Shown here: positions 42,668-50,892 of the stretch, piece by piece
Layout: each line of letters starts with the position of its first letter
Numbering within the stretch: position 1 is the stretch's first letter
Assembly (NCBI GenBank): GCA_020099315.1
Contig: CP083650.1
Location: 930,001-994,000 of the forward strand
DNA: 64,000 bases
Direction of reading: 5' to 3'
Source of the DNA: Citrobacter europaeus
GTDB taxonomy: Bacteria > Pseudomonadota > Gammaproteobacteria > Enterobacterales > Enterobacteriaceae
Made by a program: the position numbers and the translations under genes
The notes under the pieces: model-generated
Database searches by the model: none
The model's input: only the letters and a program-made list of their open reading frames with translations
Told to the model about the DNA's origin: nothing

Positions 42668-44056
42668 TTATTCCTGATAAACCTCAACGCGGTCACGACC
42701 ATTACTTTTTGCCTGATAAAGTGCGCGATCGGCTTTATCAACCAGTTGTTTGTAGTCGGGATGATAGTCATATTCGGCAATACCGATACTGACGGTAATG
42801 GAAAACGTTTCTGTCGCAGAGGCGGCCATGCGCATCCCGGCAATTTTCATACGCAGCGTTTCCAGAATAATACTGGCCTGCGATTCATCTGACTCGACGA
42901 GCAGAATCATAAATTCTTCACCACCGTAGCGGAACACGTAATCGCTGCTACGGATATGATCATAAATAACCGCCGCGACGCTTTTGAGCGTCAGATCACC
43001 GGTATTATGTCCGAAGTTATCGTTAATTTGCTTAAAGTAGTCGATATCCAGCATTGCCAGGCTAAAAGGCTTACGCGCATGTAACGCCAGCGAGATTTCG
43101 CGTCGCATGATGGTCGGAATAAAGCGGCGGTTAAGCAACTGGGTCAGCGAATCTTTACCATTTTCCTGCTTAACCAGCGCCTCAAACATTGAGGCGAGCA
43201 GGAAATGGATTTTTGCTGAGAGCTGGCGAACATCCTGTAATAAGCTCATCCGTTCGGGCTCTGTCGGTTGATGCTGAGGTGACAGGGTGGTCGTCAGACG
43301 AGTGTCGATCTCTGCAATCAGTGATTCCATTTCGTTGAGCAAATTGCTGTTGCCAAGAATATGTTTTCCCTTATGCGAGAACCACATACCAAAATCAGAG
43401 TTCGCCAGAAATACCATTTCACCGAAAGGCATTGCGGTGGCAATGTTATAGATAAACTGGTTTTCCCAGTCAGTAAACGAACGGATTTGCCGCTCACGCT
43501 CGACGTTAACGTCATCGTAAATAGTCTGCAGACGATACTGCTCCTGAGTATGCAGCGAGTTTTGATGGCTTGGGGAATAGGAGACGGTCATGGCCTCCAG
43601 TGCGGTATCCATTGCCAGACTGCTGAAACAGATAGCATCGCTCAGCAGAGAGGACGAATAGTCCGCTTTGGTTTTCAACACCCGATACAGCTCATCTTTG
43701 AGCTTACGCGCGCCGCGGTTCACCAGATCGATGGGCAGACCGATGCGGGCATGCACCACGCCAATTTTGCGTTGTTTGGCCAGCAGTTGCGAGAGATCTT
43801 CATGCGCGCTGCCAAGGACGCTGCGCAGCCAGTCAAACATGCTGCCGCTGAGGCGGGTACTGACCTGTTCTGTATTGAGGAATAATGCGCTCTGGGCGTG
43901 GGAGAGCATATAGTCATAAAAAACGGTCACTAAATGGCGGATCTCTTCATCGCTTAACGATGTCAGGAGCGTGTGAACTTCAGGCGATGTTTGTCGTATC
44001 AGCGCCTGCCATTCTGTAAGGAGTAATGTGTCGTTTACCGGTTCAACCTGTTCCAT
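42668..44056 (-). CDS. globin-coupled diguanylate cyclase, DosC-like
   Basis: Oxygen- or gas-sensing enzyme that makes c-di-GMP; 462 aa against 460 for E. coli DosC (DgcO). Residues 1-160 form the sensor globin, with the proximal haem His in VVHARIGLPIDLV (His102). A middle linker domain contains DFGMWFSHKGKHIL. The C-terminal GGDEF domain has LTQLLNRRF, IDYFKQINDNFGHNTGD and the active-site RYGGEEF near residue 378, with an intact inhibitory RxxD site (RSSD) just before it. The ATG at 44056 has GTGAG upstream; a TTG at 44071 is possible. It stands alone here without the DosP partner that follows dosC in E. coli. Confidence 0.88.
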   Translation of the reverse strand: MEQVEPVNDTLLLTEWQALIRQTSPEVHTLLTSLSDEEIRHLVTVFYDYMLSHAQSALFLNTEQVSTRLSGSMFDWLRSVLGSAHEDLSQLLAKQRKIGVVHARIGLPIDLVNRGARKLKDELYRVLKTKADYSSSLLSDAICFSSLAMDTALEAMTVSYSPSHQNSLHTQEQYRLQTIYDDVNVERERQIRSFTDWENQFIYNIATAMPFGEMVFLANSDFGMWFSHKGKHILGNSNLLNEMESLIAEIDTRLTTTLSPQHQPTEPERMSLLQDVRQLSAKIHFLLASMFEALVKQENGKDSLTQLLNRRFIPTIMRREISLALHARKPFSLAMLDIDYFKQINDNFGHNTGDLTLKSVAAVIYDHIRSSDYVFRYGGEEFMILLVESDESQASIILETLRMKIAGMRMAASATETFSITVSIGIAEYDYHPDYKQLVDKADRALYQAKSNGRDRVEVYQE

Positions 44057-44135
44057 CTCACTGCCACTCAACGTGCGATTAAAAATTCAGGCGGTATTAC
44101 GGACAATTACCTCACGATGGTCAAGTTAAACTCTC

Positions 44136-44783
44136 TTATCGATGGCTAATACCTTCATAAATAAGCCTGAGCGCGAAGACACCGATAATGGCGCCAATCA
44201 CCCGGCTGGCAACCCGCTGGATTCGGCCATAAGCACGGCGCACGGCGGGCAATGAAAACGCCTGACTGAGAAAAATACGCCAGATAACGGAAGACAATAT
44301 AATGCCTGCCCAGGCCATCAACCTGGCCCACGTTGGCGTGTCAGCGCTTAAGGTGACCGAGAAGATACTAATAAAAAACAGCACGGTTTGCGGATTAGAT
44401 AAATCCGTTAATAATCCACGGCGGAAAAACACATACCACGGGGCGGAAAGCGGCTGTTGTAACGTTGCCATTTGCGGCGTAGCCTGATGCCGGATGCTGT
44501 TCCAGGCGAACCACAGCAGATAGGCGCCGCCGACAATCTTAATCAACGAAAAGATCTCTTCACACTGGGTGATAAGCGTCGCCATACCAAAGAGCCCGAG
44601 GCCGGAGTAAAACGCATCGCCTAAGGCCACGCCCAGACCGGTCATGACGCCTGCGCGTCGTCCTGACGCCAGGCTGGTTTGCACCACCACAAACAGATTC
44701 GCGCCGGGATTAAAAAAAGTTAAAACAAACAGGCTGACGGTGAGTATGACGGCGTGCAGAGGTTCCATAGACAACGTATCCAT
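44136..44783 (-). CDS. yahN: LysE/RhtB-family amino-acid exporter YahN
   Basis: Inner-membrane exporter of 215 aa with six helices. FFNPGANLFVVVQTSLASGRRAGVMTGLGVALGDAFY is the LysE family N-terminal signature, and LLTDLSNPQTVLFFISIF the second-half signature. It is close to E. coli YahN (about 223 aa, with a slightly longer N-terminus). It is the neighbour of yahO and prpR as in E. coli and Salmonella. Confidence 0.9.
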   Translation of the reverse strand: MDTLSMEPLHAVILTVSLFVLTFFNPGANLFVVVQTSLASGRRAGVMTGLGVALGDAFYSGLGLFGMATLITQCEEIFSLIKIVGGAYLLWFAWNSIRHQATPQMATLQQPLSAPWYVFFRRGLLTDLSNPQTVLFFISIFSVTLSADTPTWARLMAWAGIILSSVIWRIFLSQAFSLPAVRRAYGRIQRVASRVIGAIIGVFALRLIYEGISHR

Positions 44784-45015
44784 TAGTGAGGGCGGAAGCA
44801 GGGTCAGCTAACACTATAATTTTAGTATCCACGTCATTCTGCGTATTCACTCACACTGCGCGTTTTGCGTATTTAACGATTAGCAAAATATCTTTATATT
44901 TCCGCCTGCTCTGGATCTTTTTATCAGCCTGAACTACTTATTAATCATCCTTGACTCGCGTGTCGAATGTTCAGGGGGCGATGATGGCATATATAACAAA
45001 ACCTGGAGCTTTTAT

Positions 45016-45291
45016 ATGAAAACTGGATATAAAGTACTTATTGGTGCGTTAGCTTTAGTTTTTTCCAACGCCTATGCTGCGGAATTTATGACAAAACTTG
45101 AGTTTGAAAAGGTTGAGTCGCAGTACACAAAAATCGGTGATATTTCAACGAGTAATGAAGTTTCTGTTGCAGATGCTAAAGAAGAGCTGCTGAAGAAAGC
45201 TGAAGAGAAAGGCGCTGATGTGGTGGTATTAACCTCCGGCCAAACGGATAACAAAATCCATGGCACAGCTAATATTTACAAGAAAAAATAA
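45016..45291 (+). CDS. yahO: small periplasmic DUF1471 protein YahO
   Basis: A 91-aa protein with a signal peptide (residues 1-21, ending NAYAA) and a DUF1471 domain (KIGDISTSNEVSVADAKEELLKKAEEKGADVVVLTSGQ, then ANIYKKK), as in YahO and the BhsA/McbA stress proteins. It lies between yahN and prpR as in E. coli. Confidence 0.9.
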   Translation: MKTGYKVLIGALALVFSNAYAAEFMTKLEFEKVESQYTKIGDISTSNEVSVADAKEELLKKAEEKGADVVVLTSGQTDNKIHGTANIYKKK

Positions 45292-45314
45292 CGTGCTGCT
45301 GTGAAAAATACGCC

Positions 45315-45348
45315 ACCCGTCGGTCATTGTACTGGCGGGTTTTCTTTT
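45315..45348 (+). terminator. terminator of yahO overlapping the prpR 3' end
   Basis: ACCCGTC ... GGCGGGT with one G-T pair and a 12-base loop, followed by TTTCTTTT; it lies 24 bases after the yahO stop codon and runs into the end of the convergent prpR gene. Confidence 0.7.
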
Positions 45349-46934
45349 AATCTGCGCCAGAACGTGGTTCTGCTAATTCCGAGATAGCGTGCAGCCGCGG
45401 TTTTATCACCATTGAATTGTGCCAGCACCTGCTGCGGCGTCAACGATGTGGATAGCTGCGGGGAGTCAGCAGCAACGACCAGTTCCGGTAACAACTGCTG
45501 CAGGAATTGTACATTCAGCTCAGGCTGCGGCTCGACGCTTAAAAACAGCGCCAGACGCTCCATCATATTACGCAGTTCGCGGATATTTCCCGGCCAGCCA
45601 TAATTGAGCAACGTCGGTTGACTCAGTCCCAGCCCCTTACGCACGGGTTCAGAAAACGGCACATCCAGCTCCGCCAGCGACTGTTTTAAAAAGCCTTCCG
45701 CCAGCGGCAGGATGTCGGGCAACCGCTCGCGTAGCGGCGGCAGCTTAAGGCGTAAAATGCTCAGGCGATAAAACAGATCGGTACGAAACTCTCCCTGCTT
45801 CATCTCCTGCTCCAGATTACAGTGAGTGGCGCTAATCACACGTACATCGACCGGAATCGGCTGATGTCCACCGACCCGGGTAACTTCTTTTTCTTCCAGC
45901 ACGCGCAGTAGTCGGGTTTGTAACGGCAGCGGCATCTCGCCTATTTCATCAAGAAACAGCGTACCGCCGTGGGCGATTTCAAACAGGCCCGCACGTCCTC
46001 CCCGACGGGAGCCGGTAAAAGCGCCATCTTCATAGCCAAACAGTTCAGCTTCCAGCAATGATTCAGTGATTGCCCCGCAGTTGACAGCAACAAACGGCGG
46101 CGAGGGCTTCCCGCGGCGATTGTCCTGACGGGTGAAAAACTCACGGTGAATGGCCTGCGCCGCCAGCTCTTTGCCCGTGCCGGTTTCGCCCTGAATCAGC
46201 ACCGGCGCACGCGAACGGGCGTAGAGCATAATGGTGTGCCGCACCTGTTCCATTTGCGCAGATTGACCGCGCATATCCCCCAGCGCATAGCGGGTGCGTA
46301 GCGTATCGCCAGAGGCGTACTGACCGTTTCTGCGCAGCGTCAGCCGGGTCATATCCAGCGCATCGACAAAAGCCTGGCGCACGGTAGCTGCTGAATAGAT
46401 AAAAATACCGGTCATGCCTGCTTCTTCCGCCAGGTCGGTGATCAACCCCGCGCCGACCACTGCCTGCGTGCCGCTGGCCTTCAGCTCGTTGATTTGCCCA
46501 CGGGCATCTTCTTCGGTGATATAGCTGCGCTGTTCAAGCTGCAAATTGAAGGTCTTTTGAAAGGCGAGAAGCGCAGGGATGGTTTCCTGATAGGTAATGA
46601 CGCCAATCGACGAGGTGAGCTTTCCCGCTTTTGCCAGCGCCTGTAGTACGTCAAACCCGCTGGGTTTAATCAGGATCACCGGAATCGATAAACGGCTTTT
46701 CAGATATGCTCCGTTGGAGCCCGCGGCAATGATGGCATCACAGCGCTCGGTGGCCAACTTCTTGCGGATATACGTCACCGCCTTTTCGAAACCAAGCTGA
46801 ATAGGGGTGATGGTCGCCAGATGGTCGAACTCGAGGCTGATGTCGCGAAACAGTTCGAACAGACGCGTGACCGAAACCGTCCAGATAACCGGTTTGTCAT
46901 CGTTCACCCGCGGCGGAAGATGCGTATCAGCCAT
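45324..46934 (-). CDS. prpR: propionate catabolism sigma54-dependent activator
   Basis: Activates prpBCDE in response to 2-methylcitrate. The 536-aa protein has an N-terminal PrpR_N sensor domain (VSVTRLFELFRDISLEFDHL, AGSNGAYLKSRL), a central AAA+ domain with Walker A GETGTGKELAAQ, the sigma54-contact loop GAFTGS and Walker B GGTLFLDEIGEMP, and a C-terminal Fis-type helix-turn-helix (NGDKTAAARYLGISRTTFWRRLK). The ATG at 46934 matches the E. coli start; a TTG six bases upstream is ignored. It is divergent from prpB. Confidence 0.95.
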   Translation of the reverse strand: MADTHLPPRVNDDKPVIWTVSVTRLFELFRDISLEFDHLATITPIQLGFEKAVTYIRKKLATERCDAIIAAGSNGAYLKSRLSIPVILIKPSGFDVLQALAKAGKLTSSIGVITYQETIPALLAFQKTFNLQLEQRSYITEEDARGQINELKASGTQAVVGAGLITDLAEEAGMTGIFIYSAATVRQAFVDALDMTRLTLRRNGQYASGDTLRTRYALGDMRGQSAQMEQVRHTIMLYARSRAPVLIQGETGTGKELAAQAIHREFFTRQDNRRGKPSPPFVAVNCGAITESLLEAELFGYEDGAFTGSRRGGRAGLFEIAHGGTLFLDEIGEMPLPLQTRLLRVLEEKEVTRVGGHQPIPVDVRVISATHCNLEQEMKQGEFRTDLFYRLSILRLKLPPLRERLPDILPLAEGFLKQSLAELDVPFSEPVRKGLGLSQPTLLNYGWPGNIRELRNMMERLALFLSVEPQPELNVQFLQQLLPELVVAADSPQLSTSLTPQQVLAQFNGDKTAAARYLGISRTTFWRRLKENPPVQ

Positions 46935-46997
46935 AACCAACCCAAAAAGTAAGGAACCGAGTATTAGGGTTTAGTTGTGTTTCATAAATGTTGCAAT

Positions 46998-47017
46998 GAA
47001 ACGTGAAGGAACGTTTC
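46998..47017. promoter_or_regulatory. inverted repeat, likely PrpR upstream activating site
   Basis: GAAACGT-N6-ACGTTTC is a perfect inverted repeat about 105 bases upstream of the sigma54 promoter, at a distance typical of enhancer sites. Confidence 0.5.
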
Positions 47018-47121
47018 TTGAAACGATAGCTGACACGCTTTTGTGCAACACAGAGACAATGATTGACCTTAACATATTGTTTTTAAATTAAAATTCATAA
47101 ATTAATTTAAAATTAAGGTCT

Positions 47122-47140
47122 TTGGCATACCCCTTGCTTT
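47122..47140 (+). promoter_or_regulatory. sigma54 promoter of prpBCDE
   Basis: TTGGCATACCCCTTGCTTT carries the -24 GG (47124-47125) and -12 GC (47136-47137) doublets separated by exactly 10 bases, matching the TGGCAC-N5-TTGCW consensus. It lies 47 bases before the prpB start. Confidence 0.88.
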
Positions 47141-47186
47141 AAGTAAATCAACGAATGCTAACAAGTTGATAACAAGAGGACGAGAT

Positions 47187-48068
47187 ATGTCTCTACACTC
47201 CCCAGGGCTGGCGTTTCGCGCCGCGCTCAGCAAAGAAAATCCATTACAAATCGTAGGCACCATCAACGCCAATCACGCTCTGCTGGCCCAACGCGCCGGA
47301 TATCAGGCCATTTACCTCTCTGGCGGCGGCGTCGCGGCGGGCTCTTTGGGTTTGCCGGATCTCGGTATTTCTACCCTTGATGACGTGTTGACCGATATTC
47401 GTCGCATTACTGACGTTTGCCCGCTGCCGCTGCTGGTGGATGCAGATATCGGTTTTGGATCGTCAGCGTTCAACGTGGCGCGAACCGTGAAGTCGATTGC
47501 CAAAGCCGGTGCCGCCGCGCTGCATATTGAAGATCAGATCGGCGCCAAGCGTTGCGGTCATCGCCCGAACAAAGCGATCGTCTCGAAAGAAGAGATGGTC
47601 GACAGGATCCGCGCCGCCGTGGATGCGCGTACCGATCCCAACTTTGTCATCATGGCGCGAACCGATGCGTTGGCGGTGGAAGGGTTAGAGGCGGCTATCG
47701 ATCGTGCCCAGGCATACGTTGAAGCGGGTGCGGACATGCTGTTCCCGGAAGCCATTACCGAACTTGCGATGTACCGCCAGTTTGCCGATGCGGTACAGGT
47801 GCCGATCCTCGCCAATATTACCGAATTTGGCGCTACGCCGCTGTTCACCACCGATGAACTGCGCAGCGCGAACGTCGCGATGGCGCTGTATCCGTTGTCA
47901 GCCTTCCGCGCCATGAACCGCGCGGCGGAAAAGGTTTATAACGTGCTGCGCCAGGAAGGAACGCAAAAGAGCGTTATCGACATTATGCAGACGCGCAACG
48001 AACTGTACGAAAGCATCAATTACTACCAGTTCGAAGAGAAACTCGACGCGCTGTACACAAAAAAGTAG
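47187..48068 (+). CDS. prpB: 2-methylisocitrate lyase
   Basis: Last step of the 2-methylcitrate cycle: cleaves 2-methylisocitrate to pyruvate and succinate in the cytoplasm. The 293-aa isocitrate-lyase-family TIM barrel carries the signature KRCGH (catalytic Cys) after HIEDQIGA, plus LVDADIGFGSS (Mg-binding Asp). The ATG at 47187 with AAGAGGA upstream gives the MSLHSPG start shared with E. coli; an in-frame start at 47166 is rejected. Confidence 0.95.
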   Translation: MSLHSPGLAFRAALSKENPLQIVGTINANHALLAQRAGYQAIYLSGGGVAAGSLGLPDLGISTLDDVLTDIRRITDVCPLPLLVDADIGFGSSAFNVARTVKSIAKAGAAALHIEDQIGAKRCGHRPNKAIVSKEEMVDRIRAAVDARTDPNFVIMARTDALAVEGLEAAIDRAQAYVEAGADMLFPEAITELAMYRQFADAVQVPILANITEFGATPLFTTDELRSANVAMALYPLSAFRAMNRAAEKVYNVLRQEGTQKSVIDIMQTRNELYESINYYQFEEKLDALYTKK

Positions 48069-48146
48069 CCACGTAGGCCTGATAAGGCGAAGCCGCCATC
48101 AGGCAATGCCGGATGGCACTGCGTTTATCCGGCCTGCGTAGCTACT
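48065..48146. repeat. paired REP elements between prpB and prpC
   Basis: GTAGGCCTGATAAGG...CCATCAGGC and GCCGGATGGC...TTATCCGGC hairpins lie inside an outer inverted repeat GTAGCCACGTAGGC / GCCTGCGTAGCTAC. They probably protect the prpB message from 3' decay. Confidence 0.85.
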
Positions 48147-48192
48147 CGCACACCCTCAGCACCCTACATATTATAAAAATGACGAGGACAAC

Positions 48193-49362
48193 ATGAGCGA
48201 CACAACGATCCTGCAAAACAGTACCCATGTCATTAAACCTAAAAAATCGGTTGCGCTGTCAGGCGTCACCGCCGGAAATACCGCGCTGTGCACCGTAGGA
48301 AAAAGCGGTAACGACCTGCACTATCGCGGCTACGATATTCTCGACCTGGCGCAGCAGTGCGAATTTGAAGAAGTTGCGCACCTGCTGATCCACGGAAAAT
48401 TGCCTACCCGCGATGAACTCAACGCCTACAAGATTAAATTAAAAGCGCTGCGTGGATTGCCCGCTAACGTGCGTACCGTGCTGGAAGCGCTACCTGCCGC
48501 CTCGCATCCGATGGACGTGATGCGCACCGGCGTCTCCGCGCTGGGCTGTACGCTGCCGGAAAAAGAGGGGCATACCGTTTCCGGCGCACGCGATATTGCC
48601 GACAAGCTGCTGGCGTCGCTCAGTTCAATCCTTCTGTACTGGTATCACTACAGCCATAACGGCGAGCGCATTCAGCCGGAAACCGACGATGATTCCATCG
48701 GCGGCCACTTTCTGCACCTGCTGCATGGCGAAAAGCCGTCGCAAAGTTGGGAAAAGGCGATGCATATTTCGCTGGTGCTGTATGCCGAGCATGAATTTAA
48801 CGCTTCCACCTTTACCGGTCGCGTGATTGCAGGGACAGGCTCCGATATGTATTCCGCCATTATCGGGGCGATTGGCGCACTGCGCGGGCCGAAACATGGC
48901 GGAGCGAATGAAGTGTCGCTGGAGATCCAGCAGCGCTACGAAACGCCGGACGAAGCTGAAGCGGATATCCGTAAACGCGTTGAAAACAAAGAGGTGGTGA
49001 TTGGCTTTGGCCACCCGGTTTACACCATCGCCGACCCGCGTCATCAGGTGATTAAACGCGTGGCGAAACAGCTTTCACAGGAAGGCGGTTCACTGAAAAT
49101 GTACAACATCGCCGACCGCCTGGAAGAGGTGATGTGGGAAACGAAAAAGATGTTCCCGAACCTCGACTGGTTCTCGGCGGTTTCCTACAACATGATGGGC
49201 GTCCCCACTGAAATGTTCACTCCGCTGTTTGTCATCGCCCGCGTCACTGGCTGGGCGGCGCACATCATCGAACAGCGCCAGGACAACAAAATTATCCGTC
49301 CTTCCGCCAACTATACCGGCCCGGAAGATCGCGAATTTGTCGCGATTGAAGAACGTTGCTAA
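48193..49362 (+). CDS. prpC: 2-methylcitrate synthase
   Basis: Condenses propionyl-CoA with oxaloacetate to 2-methylcitrate. The 389 aa equal the E. coli length. Citrate-synthase motifs are present: HEFNASTFTGRVIAGTGSD, GPKHGGANE (active His) and VIGFGHPVYTIADPRH (second His); the late Asp lies in NLDWFSA. Second gene of the prp operon. Confidence 0.96.
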   Translation: MSDTTILQNSTHVIKPKKSVALSGVTAGNTALCTVGKSGNDLHYRGYDILDLAQQCEFEEVAHLLIHGKLPTRDELNAYKIKLKALRGLPANVRTVLEALPAASHPMDVMRTGVSALGCTLPEKEGHTVSGARDIADKLLASLSSILLYWYHYSHNGERIQPETDDDSIGGHFLHLLHGEKPSQSWEKAMHISLVLYAEHEFNASTFTGRVIAGTGSDMYSAIIGAIGALRGPKHGGANEVSLEIQQRYETPDEAEADIRKRVENKEVVIGFGHPVYTIADPRHQVIKRVAKQLSQEGGSLKMYNIADRLEEVMWETKKMFPNLDWFSAVSYNMMGVPTEMFTPLFVIARVTGWAAHIIEQRQDNKIIRPSANYTGPEDREFVAIEERC

Positions 49363-49401
49363 TACCAAACCTCGAAAGATAAAAAACAGGAAATGTACCC
49401 T

Positions 49402-50853
49402 ATGTCTGCACATATTTCGAACGTCCGCCCGGAATTTGACCGTGAAATCGTTGATATCGTTGATTACGTCATGAACTACGAAATCACCTCGAAGGTGGCG
49501 TATGACACCGCGCATTATTGCCTGCTGGATACCTTAGGCTGCGGCCTGGAAGCGCTGGAATATCCGGCCTGTAAAAAACTGCTGGGGCCGGTCGTCCCCG
49601 GGACTGTGGTGCCGAACGGCGTGCGCGTTCCGGGCACCCAGTTCCAGCTTGACCCGGTGCAGGCGGCGTTTAATATCGGTGCGATGATCCGTTGGCTGGA
49701 CTTTAACGACACCTGGCTGGCCGCGGAATGGGGCCATCCTTCCGATAACCTCGGCGGTATTCTGGCTACGGCTGACTGGCTGTCGCGCAATGCGGTGGCG
49801 GTGGGGAAAGCGCCGTTAACCATGAAAAAAGTGTTAACCGGAATGATTAAAGCCCATGAAATTCAGGGCTGTATCGCGCTGGAAAACTCTTTTAACCGCG
49901 TAGGTCTCGATCACGTCCTGTTGGTCAAAGTGGCCTCGACGGCGGTGGTTGCCGAGATGCTTGGCCTGAGCCGGGATGAAATTCTTAACGCCGTGTCGCT
50001 GGCATGGGTCGACGGCCAGGCGCTGCGTACCTATCGTCATGCGCCAAATACCGGCACGCGTAAATCCTGGGCGGCAGGCGATGCCACCTCGCGTGCGGTA
50101 CGTCTGGCGCTGATGGCGAAAACCGGTGAGATGGGATACCCGTCCGCACTGACGGCGAAAACCTGGGGCTTTTATGACGTCTCTTTTAAAGGTGAGTCGT
50201 TCCGCTTCCAGCGCCCGTACGGTTCTTACGTAATGGAAAACGTGCTGTTTAAAATCTCCTTCCCGGCCGAGTTCCACTCGCAGACTGCGGTAGAAGCGGC
50301 AATGACGCTGTACGAGCAACTGCAGGCCGCAGGTAAAACGGCGGCGGATATCGAAAAAGTGACCATTCGTACGCACGAAGCCTGTATCCGCATCATCGAT
50401 AAAAAAGGTCCGCTCAATAACCCCGCAGATCGTGACCATTGTATCCAGTATATGGTTGCCGTTCCGCTGCTGTTCGGACGTTTAACGGCGGCAGATTATG
50501 AAGACGGCGTGGCGCAGGACAAACGCATTGATGCCCTGCGCGAGAAGATCACCTGCTTTGAAGATCCAGCCTTCACCGCCGATTACCACGATCCGGAGAA
50601 ACGCGCCATCGCCAACGCCATCACCCTGGAATTCACCGACGGTTCACGTTTTGAAGAAGTGGTAGTGGAATACCCAATCGGCCACGCGCGTCGCCGTAAC
50701 GATGGCATGCCGAAGCTGGTCGAGAAGTTCAAAATCAACCTGGCGCGTCAGTTTCCGACCCGTCAGCAGCAGCGCATCCTGGATGTCTCCCTGGACAGAA
50801 CTCGCCTGGAGCAGATGCCGGTCAATGAATATATGGATTTATTTGTTATCTGA
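49402..50853 (+). CDS. prpD: 2-methylcitrate dehydratase
   Basis: Dehydrates 2-methylcitrate to 2-methyl-cis-aconitate. The 483-aa MmgE/PrpD-family protein has YDTAHYCLLDTLGCGLEALEYPACKKL, RWLDFNDTWLAAEWGHPSDNLGGIL and SFKGESFRFQRPYGSYVMENVLFKISFPAEFHSQTA as landmarks. The ATG at 49402 gives the E. coli length and N-terminus; an ATG three codons earlier also exists. Confidence 0.96.
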   Translation: MSAHISNVRPEFDREIVDIVDYVMNYEITSKVAYDTAHYCLLDTLGCGLEALEYPACKKLLGPVVPGTVVPNGVRVPGTQFQLDPVQAAFNIGAMIRWLDFNDTWLAAEWGHPSDNLGGILATADWLSRNAVAVGKAPLTMKKVLTGMIKAHEIQGCIALENSFNRVGLDHVLLVKVASTAVVAEMLGLSRDEILNAVSLAWVDGQALRTYRHAPNTGTRKSWAAGDATSRAVRLALMAKTGEMGYPSALTAKTWGFYDVSFKGESFRFQRPYGSYVMENVLFKISFPAEFHSQTAVEAAMTLYEQLQAAGKTAADIEKVTIRTHEACIRIIDKKGPLNNPADRDHCIQYMVAVPLLFGRLTAADYEDGVAQDKRIDALREKITCFEDPAFTADYHDPEKRAIANAITLEFTDGSRFEEVVVEYPIGHARRRNDGMPKLVEKFKINLARQFPTRQQQRILDVSLDRTRLEQMPVNEYMDLFVI

Positions 50854-50892
50854 AACCCGACTCATCAGGCGTAAGTTCAACAGGAGAGCATT

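Noticed and set aside
49834..50439. 201-codon minus-strand frame inside prpD
   Set aside because: Antisense to full-length prpD, no family features.
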